From NCBI GenBank assembly GCA_023386885.1, contig JAEWIX010000095.1, positions 71,696 through 135,695 of the forward strand: a DNA stretch of 64,000 nt, read 5' to 3'. The notes under the pieces are model-generated. The model was given only the letters and a program-made list of their open reading frames with translations. It was not told the origin of the DNA and ran no database searches. Position numbers and translations under genes: made by a program. The DNA comes from Pseudomonadota bacterium. Lineage in GTDB: Bacteria > Pseudomonadota > Alphaproteobacteria > Rhizobiales > Xanthobacteraceae. Shown piece after piece: positions 15,736 to 22,864 of the stretch (the stretch's first letter is position 1; every line of letters begins with the position of its first letter).

Positions 15736-16122
15736 GTGGAAGGCCGGCGCGCCGCGCTCGTCCGCCGTTTGTTCGACCGCTACCACCGGCGCGACCGCGA
15801 TGGTCTTGCTGCAATGATGGCGGACGATTTCCGTTTCACCACGCCTTATGACGGCGGTATCGACAAGGCGCGGTATTTCGAACTGTGCTGGCCCGCTAGT
15901 ATGCAGATCCGCGAGAACGTCATCGAGCGGATTTTCGAGGAGGGCGATGCGGCCTATGTGACCTATCGCTGCACCACGGTGGACGGCCTCATGTTCCGCA
16001 ACACCGAATTCTTCAGCTTTGAGGGTGAACAGGTCCGCGCCATCGACGTTTATTTCGGCGCCTCCTATCGCGAAGGCGCCTTCGTGCCGCAGGTCTGGCA
16101 TACGCCGCCGAAGCCGGACTGA
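15736..16122 (+). CDS. NTF2-like / SnoaL-family protein
   Basis: 128 aa from GTG 15736, with AGGAG 8 bases upstream inside the end of the GST gene, so the two are coupled. The start ALVRRLFDRYHRRDRDGLAAMMADDFRFTTP is the helix-helix-strand opening of the SnoaL/ketosteroid-isomerase-like fold; VTYRCTTVDGLMFRNTEFFSFEGEQVRAIDVYFG forms the final sheet. Such proteins bind small hydrophobic ligands or act as isomerases; the specific role is unknown. Confidence 0.85.
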   Translation: MEGRRAALVRRLFDRYHRRDRDGLAAMMADDFRFTTPYDGGIDKARYFELCWPASMQIRENVIERIFEEGDAAYVTYRCTTVDGLMFRNTEFFSFEGEQVRAIDVYFGASYREGAFVPQVWHTPPKPD

Positions 16123-16212
16123 ACGGCATCAAAAAATCGTCGCGGGGAATGTCGGCGGCTGGGTTCTTCGTTCGTCTTCAGGACAGAGCTTGAATCAAAA
16201 CGGAGAAAACTG

Positions 16213-16629
16213 ATGCGTTTCATGGTGATGGTGAAGGCGAACAAGGGAACGGAAGCCGGCGAGATGCCGAGCGAGGCGCAACTCGCCGAGATGGGCCGCT
16301 TCAACGAGGAAATGGCGAAGGCCGGCGTGATGCTCTCCGGCGAGGGGCTGCATCCGACGGCGAAGGGCGCGCGCATTCGCTTTTCCGACAAGGGCGCCAC
16401 CGCCGTGGATGGTCCGTTTTCCGCGGACGGTCTGGTCTGCGGCTTCTGGATGATCGAAACTGCTTCACGCGACGAGGCCATTGCCTGGATGAAGCGTGCG
16501 CCATTCGCGCCGGGCGACGAACTCGAATTGCGTCAGGTGTTCGAGGCGGAGGATTTCGGCGAAGCCCTCACCCCGGAACTGCGCCAGCAGGAAGAACGTC
16601 TGCGCGTCGAGGTCGCCGCGCGGCGATAG
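16213..16629 (+). CDS. YciI family protein (first of tandem pair)
   Basis: 138 aa. MRFMVMVKANKGTEAG is the standard YciI/DGPF beta start, and VDGPFSADGLVCGFWMIETASRDEAIAWMKRAP carries the DGPF motif that names the family. The C-terminus is longer than minimal YciI. It is paralogous to the next gene. YciI-like proteins adopt a dimeric ferredoxin-like fold with a His/Asp site and are mostly of unknown function; in many rhizobia they sit beside an ECF sigma factor, which is absent here. Confidence 0.88.
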   Translation: MRFMVMVKANKGTEAGEMPSEAQLAEMGRFNEEMAKAGVMLSGEGLHPTAKGARIRFSDKGATAVDGPFSADGLVCGFWMIETASRDEAIAWMKRAPFAPGDELELRQVFEAEDFGEALTPELRQQEERLRVEVAARR

Positions 16630-16640
16630 GCGCTCCGCTT

Positions 16641-16677
16641 GTCATGGCCGGATTTAGTCCGGCCATCAACACGTCGT
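16641..16677. repeat. Short palindromic repeat, family C
   Basis: GTCATGGCCGGATTTAGTCC continues into GGCCATCAACACG. ATGGCCGGA and TCCGGCCAT form a perfect 9-bp hairpin with a 5-base loop. Related copies lie at 60993-61027 and, in degenerate form, 48966-49050. Located between the two YciI genes. Confidence 0.7.
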
Positions 16678-16720
16678 CTCCACTTCCATTGGATTTCCCG
16701 AACCTCAAGGAATAACGCCG

Positions 16721-17140
16721 ATGCGTTTCATGATGCTGATGATCCCGAAAGGCTACGAGACCGCGCCGCCCGACGTGAAACTCGATCCCGAGCGCGTCAA
16801 ATCGATGATGGCTTACAACGAGGCGCTGCAGGAGGCCGGCGTGCTGCTGGCGCTCGACGGTTTGCATCCGCCGTCGATGGGCGCGCGGGTGTCGTTCGAG
16901 GGCGGCAAGCCGCTGGTCACCGACGGTCCGTTCGCGGAAGCCAAGGAAGTGCTCGGCGGCTACTGGATGATCAACGTCGCCTCGCGCGAGGAGGCCATCG
17001 CCTGGGCCAGTCGCTGCCCGGCTTCCGAGGACGAGGTCATCGAAATCCGTCAGGTGCAGGAAATGGCGGACTTCGATCCCGAGGCGCAGGCGGCGGCGGC
17101 CAAGCTGCCGGATTTGCAGGCGGCCACGCGGCGCCGCTGA
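16721..17140 (+). CDS. YciI family protein (second of tandem pair)
   Basis: 139 aa. MRFMMLMIPKGYETAPP and TDGPFAEAKEVLGGYWMINVASREEAIAWASRCP match the preceding paralogue and the DGPF motif. CAAGGAATAACGCCG gives a plausible site before ATG 16721. Probably arose by tandem duplication and may form a heterodimer with its neighbour (inference). Confidence 0.88.
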   Translation: MRFMMLMIPKGYETAPPDVKLDPERVKSMMAYNEALQEAGVLLALDGLHPPSMGARVSFEGGKPLVTDGPFAEAKEVLGGYWMINVASREEAIAWASRCPASEDEVIEIRQVQEMADFDPEAQAAAAKLPDLQAATRRR

Positions 17141-17299
17141 GCAATACCAGCAGGACTCCGTGGCGATTCCGGCTGCCTTGGAGCCGCCACGGGTTGGTCA
17201 TCAGATTTCCGCAAGAGTCCCTGACGGGCGTTGAGCGGATTTCTGCAATGATTTCAGTGTTTCGATCACGCGGAAATATGTAGCCTTTTCGCCCGCCTC

Positions 17300-17318
17300 A
17301 TGTAAAAGCCATTAACAT
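17300..17318. promoter_or_regulatory. TetR operator-like site 1 (TGTAA-N7-TAACA), overlapping the tetR start
   Basis: A 19-bp imperfect palindrome, ATGTAAAAGCCATTAACAT, whose last bases are the AT of the ATG at 17317. It matches 15 of 19 positions with the perfect palindrome at 18327-18345. No Shine-Dalgarno precedes this ATG, so the transcript may be leaderless. Autoregulation is inferred. Confidence 0.5.
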
Positions 17319-18057
17319 GAGCTGGCGAAAGGACAGCCGCGGCCCGTCCCGCGGCTACCACCATGGCAACCTGAAGGAAGCGCTGCTGCAGGCGGCGCTG
17401 GGCCTGATTGCGGAAAAGGGACCGGCCGGGTTCACCTTCGCCGATGCCGCGCGCTCGGCCGGCGTCAGCCCGGCGGCGCCGTATCGCCATTTCCGCGATC
17501 GCGACGAACTGTTGTCCAGCATCGCGCAGCGCGGCTTCGAACTGTTCGAGGCGGTGCTGACGAAAGCGTGGGACGACGGGCGCCCCGACACCGTCACCGC
17601 GTTCGAGCGGGTGGGGCGGGCTTATCTTGATTTCGCGCGCAGCGAACCGGCGTTCTATTCGGCGATGTTCGAATCCGGCGTGCCGATCGACGTCAATCCG
17701 ACGCTGATGGTGGCGAGCGAACGCGCCTTCAACATCATTCGCGCCGCCGCCGAGCGGCTCGCGGCGCTGGCGCCGCCGGGCGTGGCGCGACCGCCTGCCA
17801 TGATGATGGCGCTGCATATCTGGTCGATGTCGCACGGCGTCGCGTCGCTGTTCTCGCGCGGGGATTCCGCGCGGCGCAAGCTGCCGATGTCGCCGGACGA
17901 TCTGCTCGAGGCCGGCGTGTTGATCTATCTGCGCGGTCTCGGCTTCCCGACCGATCAGCGGCCGCCGGCGGATGTCAGCGCGGCACCGCGCACGCCGCCG
18001 GGCCCTCCGGGGCCGCCACCTGCGCCATCGGGTCCATGGGGCAAGTCTCCCAAGTAG
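17317..18057 (+). CDS. TetR/AcrR-family regulator with WHG-type C-terminal domain
   Basis: 246 aa. The HTH segment GYHHGNLKEALLQAALGLIAEKG...FTFADAARSAGVSPAAPYRHFRDRDELLSSIA is the WHG-type TetR pattern. In the ligand domain MALHIWSMSHGVASLF is the WxxxHG motif (~165-180). A Pro-rich tail (PPGPPGPPPAPSGP) ends the protein. No other Met precedes the HTH, so ATG 17317 stands despite lacking a ribosome site. Likely represses itself and the DUF2852 gene through shared TGTAA-N7-TTACA sites. Confidence 0.9.
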   Translation: MSWRKDSRGPSRGYHHGNLKEALLQAALGLIAEKGPAGFTFADAARSAGVSPAAPYRHFRDRDELLSSIAQRGFELFEAVLTKAWDDGRPDTVTAFERVGRAYLDFARSEPAFYSAMFESGVPIDVNPTLMVASERAFNIIRAAAERLAALAPPGVARPPAMMMALHIWSMSHGVASLFSRGDSARRKLPMSPDDLLEAGVLIYLRGLGFPTDQRPPADVSAAPRTPPGPPGPPPAPSGPWGKSPK

Positions 18058-18375
18058 CCGTTCAAGTGATGCTGCGCCAACGCGCGCTGCGCGTCGATGC
18101 TGGCGCGTCAATCGGGCTGTCGCGAACTGCACTGTTCGATCTGTGATCGTGTGGGCCGGAACCTTTGTGCTTCGGATGCTTTGCTTGCCAACAGAGAAGT
18201 GGAGCGAGCGATGCTGTCGGTTCCGGCGATCCGTTCCATTGAGCGACCAAGCGATAGACAGACCCCGACAAACATTTCCGTGATTGCTGACGCCGTCGCT
18301 TGACAAAAATCCGAAGTGCGTTACCTATGTAAATGTTATTTACATTCACGCGGCCATCCATCTAGGGAGATGCAC
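18058..18375. other. Intergenic region with promoter and operator for the DUF2852 gene
   Basis: No gene seen in 318 bp. The 3' end carries TTGACA (18300-18305) as a -35 and a perfect operator palindrome where the -10 should lie; the rest is featureless. Confidence 0.6.
18327..18345. promoter_or_regulatory. TetR operator-like site 2, perfect palindrome over the DUF2852 promoter
   Basis: ATGTAAAT-N3-ATTTACAT, 8-bp perfect arms. The consensus TTGACA -35 ends at 18305, about 20 bases upstream, so the palindrome covers the -10 (TATGTA at 18326-18331) and the start of transcription, an ideal repressor position. Same TGTAA-N7-TTACA spacing as sites 17300-17318 and 18868-18884. Confidence 0.65.
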
Positions 18376-18855
18376 ATGACCCCCACCGCAGACGTTCACC
18401 GCTGGAGCGGCCCGACCGAAGGCCATTACCGGCGTCCAGGCTTTTTTGAATCGCCTTGGCATCCAGGCTGGATCGCCTTGACGGTGCTCGGTTTTATCTT
18501 CTGGTGGCCGGTTGGCCTCGCACTTCTCTTCTACACACTCGGGAGCAGGAAAATGGGATGCTGGAGCCATAGCGACCGCTGGTCGAACAAGATGGAGCGG
18601 ATGCAGTACAAGATGGAGCGGATGCGCGACCGCATGGACCGCCGGGGCTTCGGCTTCGGTCCGCCGTCGAGCGGCAACCGCGCCTTCGACGAATACCGCG
18701 TCGAGACGTTGCGCCGCCTCGAGGAGGAACAGAAGGAATTCAAGGATTTCCTCGACCGTTTGCGCCACGCGCGCGACAAGGAGGAATTCGACCAGTTCAT
18801 GGCGCAGCACCGTCCGCGGCCGGCTTCGCCCTCCGATGGTCAGCCGCAGGCGTAA
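18376..18855 (+). CDS. DUF2852 domain-containing membrane protein
   Basis: 159 aa. Residues ~25-55 (PWHPGWIALTVLGFIFWWPVGLALLFYTLGSRKMG) are the DUF2852 hallmark, a membrane hairpin with conserved Trp/Pro. Residues 65-150 are charged and helical (KMERMQYKMERMRDRMDRR; VETLRRLEEEQKEFKDFLDRLRHARDKEEFDQFM), a likely coiled coil in the cytoplasm. TAGGGA is 6 bases before ATG 18376. Function unknown. The promoter carries a perfect palindrome resembling the operator at the upstream TetR gene. Confidence 0.85.
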   Translation: MTPTADVHRWSGPTEGHYRRPGFFESPWHPGWIALTVLGFIFWWPVGLALLFYTLGSRKMGCWSHSDRWSNKMERMQYKMERMRDRMDRRGFGFGPPSSGNRAFDEYRVETLRRLEEEQKEFKDFLDRLRHARDKEEFDQFMAQHRPRPASPSDGQPQA

Positions 18856-18867
18856 CCGCCAAACCCT

Positions 18868-18884
18868 TGTAAACGATCGTTACA
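18868..18884. promoter_or_regulatory. TetR operator-like site 3 (TGTAA-N7-TTACA)
   Basis: TGTAA and TTACA arms separated by seven bases that contain ACGATCG. It lies just after the DUF2852 stop and 2 bases before a terminator stem, an odd place for an operator; it may mark an outlying repressor site for looping or be chance. Confidence 0.4.
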
Positions 18885-18886
18885 TC

Positions 18887-18925
18887 GCCGCCCATCCGCA
18901 CCCCGGATGGGCGGCTTTGTTATTT
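18887..18925 (+). terminator. Rho-independent terminator after the DUF2852 gene
   Basis: GCCGCCCATCCG/CGGATGGGCGGC, perfect 12-bp stem, 5-base loop CACCC, then TTTGTTATTT. Confidence 0.9.
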
Positions 18926-18976
18926 GAGGGAAATTTTCCGTGAGGTTGACCGGAAAACGGCTTTGATAACCTCGCG

Positions 18977-18984
18977 TTAACCAT
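18977..18984 (+). promoter_or_regulatory. CtrA-like half site TTAACCAT upstream of tolQ
   Basis: TTAACCAT is the core reported for rhizobial CtrA binding. The same 8-mer occurs upstream of pal (26237) and between cheZ and the L,D-transpeptidase (52358). Regulatory role is inferred. Confidence 0.35.
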
Positions 18985-19195
18985 GGCGGGCGCTTGGTTG
19001 GACCCGGGAAAAACCGCCGTCAGCCCTCGTTTTGACACGTTGGCAAGGGATGCAGGACCCGGCTTTGGACGGGCCCCCCATGCGAATTGGCAGAACCGGC
19101 GTTGGCAGACGACGCGGTATGGCGCGTGATCGCGGACGGCGAGACGCGTCGCTCCCGGGAACGATTGGGACACTTGCGTTGAGAGGATACCGCTT

Positions 19196-19909
19196 ATGAA
19201 TCCGGCCGATGTGGCGCAGTCAGCCTTGCCGCTGGCCTCTTCCGATGTGTCGCTGATTGCGCTGTTCTTCCAGGCCCATTGGGTGGTGAAGGCGGTGATG
19301 CTCGGCCTGCTGGCCTGCTCGGTATGGGTATGGGCCATCGCGATCGACAAGATCCTGCTCTACGGCCGCACCCGCAGGGCGATGGACCGCTTCGAGCAGG
19401 CGTTCTGGTCGGGTGAGTCGATCGAAGAACTTTATCGTTCGCTGGCAGCCAAGCCGACGCAATCGATGGCGGCTTGCTTCGTCGCCGCGATGCGCGAATG
19501 GAAACGCTCCTTCGAAAGCCAGGCGCGGTCGTTCGCCGGTCTTCAGATGCGGATCGAAAAGGTGATGAACGTCTCGATCGCGCGCGAGATCGAGCGGCTC
19601 GAGCGCCGTCTGCTGGTGCTGGCGACGGTCGGCTCGGCCTCGCCCTTCGTCGGCCTGTTCGGGACGGTCTGGGGCATCATGTCCAGCTTTCAGTCGATCG
19701 CGGCGTCCAAGAATACGTCGCTAGCCGTTGTCGCTCCCGGTATCGCGGAAGCGCTGTTCGCGACCGCCATCGGCCTTATCGCCGCCATCCCGGCGACCAT
19801 TTTTTACAACAAATTCACGGCAGAGGTGAACCGGCAGGCTCAGCGCCTGGAGGGATTTGCCGATGAATTCTCAGCGATCCTGTCGCGCCAGATCGACGAG
19901 CGCGCGTGA
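19196..19909 (+). CDS. tolQ: Tol-Pal system proton channel subunit TolQ
   Basis: 237-aa inner-membrane protein, MotA/TolQ/ExbB family. Helix 1 is ~25-48 (VVKAVMLGLLACSVWVWAIAI); helices 2 and 3 flank TVGSASPFVGLFGTVWGIMSSF (~145-165) and GIAEALFATAIGLIAAIPATIFYN (~180-205), carrying the conserved Thr/Gly of the proton path. GAGAGGAT precedes ATG 19196. With TolR it uses the proton gradient to energise TolA. First gene of tolQRAB; no ybgC or ruvB precedes it here. Confidence 0.96.
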   Translation: MNPADVAQSALPLASSDVSLIALFFQAHWVVKAVMLGLLACSVWVWAIAIDKILLYGRTRRAMDRFEQAFWSGESIEELYRSLAAKPTQSMAACFVAAMREWKRSFESQARSFAGLQMRIEKVMNVSIAREIERLERRLLVLATVGSASPFVGLFGTVWGIMSSFQSIAASKNTSLAVVAPGIAEALFATAIGLIAAIPATIFYNKFTAEVNRQAQRLEGFADEFSAILSRQIDERA

Positions 19910-19933
19910 GGGGCCAATTGTGAGCACCGCATC

Positions 19934-20383
19934 ATGGGCATGAACATCGCGGGAGCATCAGGCGGCGGGCGCGGCCGGCGTCGGCGTTCGGCGCCGATGT
20001 CGGAAATCAACGTCACCCCGATGGTGGACGTCATGCTGGTGCTGTTGATCATCTTTATGGTGTCGGCACCTTTGTTGACGGTCGGCGTGCCGCTCGATCT
20101 GCCGCAGACCCAGGCCAAGAGCCTCGATCAGGACAAGAACCCCCTGACATTGTCGGTCAATCTCAAGGGACAGGTGTTTCTCAACGACACCGAAATCGCA
20201 ATCGACGAATTGGTGCCGAAGTTGAAGGCGATCACCGAAGCGCGTGCCGGCCTGGACGAACGCATTTTTGTGCGCGGCGACAGGAAAGTTGACTACGGCA
20301 CCGTCATGAAGGTGATGGGCCGGCTGTCGTCTGCCGGATTCCGTCGTGTCGCGCTGGTGACCGAGGTGGAGCAAGGAAGCTGA
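19934..20383 (+). CDS. tolR: Tol-Pal system protein TolR
   Basis: 149 aa, ExbD/TolR family. A basic N-terminus (GGGRGRRRRSAPMSEINVTP) precedes one helix, MVDVMLVLLIIFMVSAPLL (~30-48), whose Asp32 is the conserved proton-carrying residue. The periplasmic domain follows (LPQTQAKSL ... VFLNDTEI ... IFVRGDRKVDYGTVMKVMGRL). It starts 24 bp after tolQ; ATG 19940 is an alternative. It binds peptidoglycan when the motor is energised. Confidence 0.96.
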   Translation: MGMNIAGASGGGRGRRRRSAPMSEINVTPMVDVMLVLLIIFMVSAPLLTVGVPLDLPQTQAKSLDQDKNPLTLSVNLKGQVFLNDTEIAIDELVPKLKAITEARAGLDERIFVRGDRKVDYGTVMKVMGRLSSAGFRRVALVTEVEQGS

Positions 20384-20384
20384 G

Positions 20385-21329
20385 GTGAAAGTCGACAAGA
20401 CCCTCGTCGCGTCGGTTGCCCTGCACGTGCTCGTGATCGGGTGGGGTATGGTGTCGTTTTCGGCCCGTTCGCTGGAAGCGCCGCCACCCGAGTCGATGCC
20501 GGTCGATATCATCTCGGCGGATCAACTGTCGAAGATCACCGCTGGCAGCAAGACTGGCGAAAAGGACAAGCCGAAGCCGCTGGTCGAGAAAGTCGCCGAG
20601 GCGAAGCCGGTCGACGACACCGCCGGCAAGGTGACCGAAAAGCCGGAAGTGAAAACCGAGGCCGCGCCCGAGCCGCCGCCGAAGCCGGTCGAGAAGCCTG
20701 TCGAAAAGAAGCCCGACCCGCCGAAGCCGGTCGCCGAACACAAGCCGAAGGACGAGCCGAAGCCGATCGAGAAAAAGCCCGATCCGCCGAAGGTCGATCC
20801 GATCGCCGAAGCGCTGAAGAAGGACGAGGCCAAGAAGCCGACGCCGAAGCCACAGGCCAAGGCTGCGCCGCCGAAACCACCGGAGCCGAAGCGTGAGCGT
20901 ACCTTCGATCAATCGAAGATTGCTGCTTTGCTCGACAAGCGAGATCCGACGCGCCATGCGGCGACGGGTGAGTCTCTCAATTCGACGGCGTCGCTTGGCG
21001 CGTCGCGCGGCACCGCTGCGACGCTGTCGCAGTCCGAACTGGATGCATTGCGGGCACGCCTGACCAAGTTGTGGAATGTGCAGGCCGGTACCGAGCATCC
21101 GGAAGAACTGATCGTCGACATCCGCATTCGACTGACGCCCGACAAGCGGCTGGCGGCGCCGCCGGAGATCGTGTCCCGCGGCTCGTCGCCGCGCTATCGG
21201 GCTGCCGCCGACGCCGCGATGCGCGCGGTGCTGCAGGCCCAGCCTTACGATATGCTGCGGCCCGCGACTTACGAGCAGTGGAAGGATATGATTGTTACAT
21301 TCGATCCGCGCCAGATGTTCAACGGTTGA
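20385..21329 (+). CDS. tolA: Tol-Pal energy-transducing protein TolA
   Basis: 314 aa from GTG 20385, right after the tolR stop. One N-terminal anchor (LVASVALHVLVIGWGMVSF, ~8-26) is followed by a long Pro/Lys/Glu-rich periplasmic domain (~45-180, repeated KPVEKK, EPKPIEKKPDPPK) and a C-terminal TolA/TonB-like domain (~220-314, LTKLWNVQAG...IRIRLTPDKRL...AADAAMRAVLQAQPYD). It spans the periplasm to TolB/Pal at division sites. The linker is charged and Pro-rich rather than the Ala-rich helix of E. coli TolA. Confidence 0.94.
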   Translation: MKVDKTLVASVALHVLVIGWGMVSFSARSLEAPPPESMPVDIISADQLSKITAGSKTGEKDKPKPLVEKVAEAKPVDDTAGKVTEKPEVKTEAAPEPPPKPVEKPVEKKPDPPKPVAEHKPKDEPKPIEKKPDPPKVDPIAEALKKDEAKKPTPKPQAKAAPPKPPEPKRERTFDQSKIAALLDKRDPTRHAATGESLNSTASLGASRGTAATLSQSELDALRARLTKLWNVQAGTEHPEELIVDIRIRLTPDKRLAAPPEIVSRGSSPRYRAAADAAMRAVLQAQPYDMLRPATYEQWKDMIVTFDPRQMFNG

Positions 21330-21361
21330 TGTTTTGCCGATACTCTTGAAATGAGCGAGCG

Positions 21362-22714
21362 ATGCCCCTGATGCCATCTTTTCCGTCTGCAATGTCGTTG
21401 ACACGCCGGCACGCGCTGATCGGCGGCGCGGGTGTCGCCGCGGGCCTGATGCTGCCGTCGCTGGTGCGCGCGCAAACCCGCTTGCAAGTCACCGAGGGCA
21501 ACGTCGCACCGCTTCCCATTGCGATTCCGAATTTCGTGCCGGGAACGCCGTCCGACGGCGAAGTCAGCAACGGCGTCGCCAAGGTCATCACCAATAACCT
21601 CAAGCGCAGCGGTCTGTTTGCGCCGATCGATCAAGCCGCCTTCATTGAGAAAATCACCAACATCGATGCCGCGCCGCAGTTTGCGAGCTGGAAGACCATC
21701 AACGCGCAGGCGCTGGTCACCGGCCGCGTGACCCGTCAGGGCGACGGCCGGCTGAAGGCCGAGTTTCGTTTGTGGGACGTCGCATCGGGTCAGCAACTGA
21801 CCGGCCAGCAATACTTCACGTCACCCGAATACTGGCGCCGCATAGCGCACATCATTTCCGATCAGATCTACGAACGTCTCACCGGTGAGAAGGGTTATTT
21901 CGATAGCCGCGTGGTGTTCGTCGACGAGAGCGGCACGGCACAACGTCGCGTCAAGCGGCTGGCGCTGATGGATCAGGATGGCGCCAATGTGCGTTACCTG
22001 ACGCGCGGCTCCGACCTGGTGCTGACGCCGCGGTTCTCGCCCTCGACGCAAGAAATCACCTACATGGAATTCGGGCAGGGCGATCCACGGGTCTATCTGT
22101 TCAATATCGAAACCGGACAGCGCGAGATTGTCGGAAACTTCCCCGGCATGTCGTTCTCGCCGCGATTTTCGCCGGATGGCCAGCGCATCATCATGAGCTT
22201 GCAGCAGGGCGGCAATTCGAACCTGTTCGTGATGGACTTGCGGTCGAAATCGACGACGCGGCTCACCGATACGCCGGCCATCGATACCTCGCCGTCCTAC
22301 TCGCCGGACGGTGCGCGGATTTGCTTCGAATCCGACCGCGGTGGCAAGCCGCAAGTCTATGTGATGCCGGCCGGCGGCGGCGGCGCGCAGCGCATCTCGT
22401 TCGGGGAGGGCAGCTATTCGACGCCGGTATGGTCACCGCGCGGCGACTACATTGCCTTCACCAAGCAGGGCGGCGGTCAGTTCGCGATCGGAATCATGAA
22501 ACCAGACGGGTCGGGTGAGCGGATCCTGACGTCGGGCTTCCACAACGAGGGGCCGACATTCGCACCGAACGGCCGCGTGGTGATGTTCTTCCGCGATCCG
22601 GGTGGTGGCGGCGGACCGTCGCTCTATACCGTGGATATTTCCGGCCGGAACGAACAGAAGGTGCCAACGCCGGGCTATGCGTCCGATCCCGCATGGTCGC
22701 CGCTGTTATCGTAA
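21362..22714 (+). CDS. tolB: Tol-Pal periplasmic protein TolB
   Basis: 450 aa. The signal MSLTRRHALIGGAGVAAGLMLPSLVRAQ has a twin-Arg pair before a long weakly hydrophobic stretch, suggesting Tat rather than Sec export. The N-terminal domain is ~40-180; a six-bladed beta-propeller follows with repeated blades such as FSPDGQRI, YSPDGARICFESDRGGKPQVYVMPAGG and WSPRGDYIAFT. It binds Pal and TolA. Start 21362 is the first ATG; 21392 (MSLTRR) is also possible. Pal is not next; it lies 3.6 kb downstream. Confidence 0.94.
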   Translation: MPLMPSFPSAMSLTRRHALIGGAGVAAGLMLPSLVRAQTRLQVTEGNVAPLPIAIPNFVPGTPSDGEVSNGVAKVITNNLKRSGLFAPIDQAAFIEKITNIDAAPQFASWKTINAQALVTGRVTRQGDGRLKAEFRLWDVASGQQLTGQQYFTSPEYWRRIAHIISDQIYERLTGEKGYFDSRVVFVDESGTAQRRVKRLALMDQDGANVRYLTRGSDLVLTPRFSPSTQEITYMEFGQGDPRVYLFNIETGQREIVGNFPGMSFSPRFSPDGQRIIMSLQQGGNSNLFVMDLRSKSTTRLTDTPAIDTSPSYSPDGARICFESDRGGKPQVYVMPAGGGGAQRISFGEGSYSTPVWSPRGDYIAFTKQGGGQFAIGIMKPDGSGERILTSGFHNEGPTFAPNGRVVMFFRDPGGGGGPSLYTVDISGRNEQKVPTPGYASDPAWSPLLS

Positions 22715-22864
22715 ACGATCCGTTAACACGCTCAACTGCGGCGTGCAGAATTGCTGCGGGCGGTTCTCAGCCGGCTGAGGCGGCATTCGTTTCGGGACAT
22801 TTGGCGTGTTCCGGCAACGTCTCGGTAACGATGTTCGCTCAGGAAGGCTTCATCTGCGCAAGGT

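Larger units (their letters stand above)
18856..19195. other. Intergenic region between DUF2852 gene and tolQ
   Basis: Holds a third TGTAA-N7-TTACA site, a strong terminator and one TTAACCAT motif; the remaining ~200 bp upstream of tolQ shows no gene and no promoter I can assign firmly. Confidence 0.6.

Noticed and set aside
20304..21404. 366-residue minus-strand open frame opposite tolA
   Set aside because: Shadow produced by the repetitive Pro/Lys/Glu coding of tolA.
22712..22730. GTAAACGATCCGTTAAC after tolB as a further TetR-type operator
   Set aside because: Arm spacing differs from TGTAA-N7-TTACA and the outer bases do not match.
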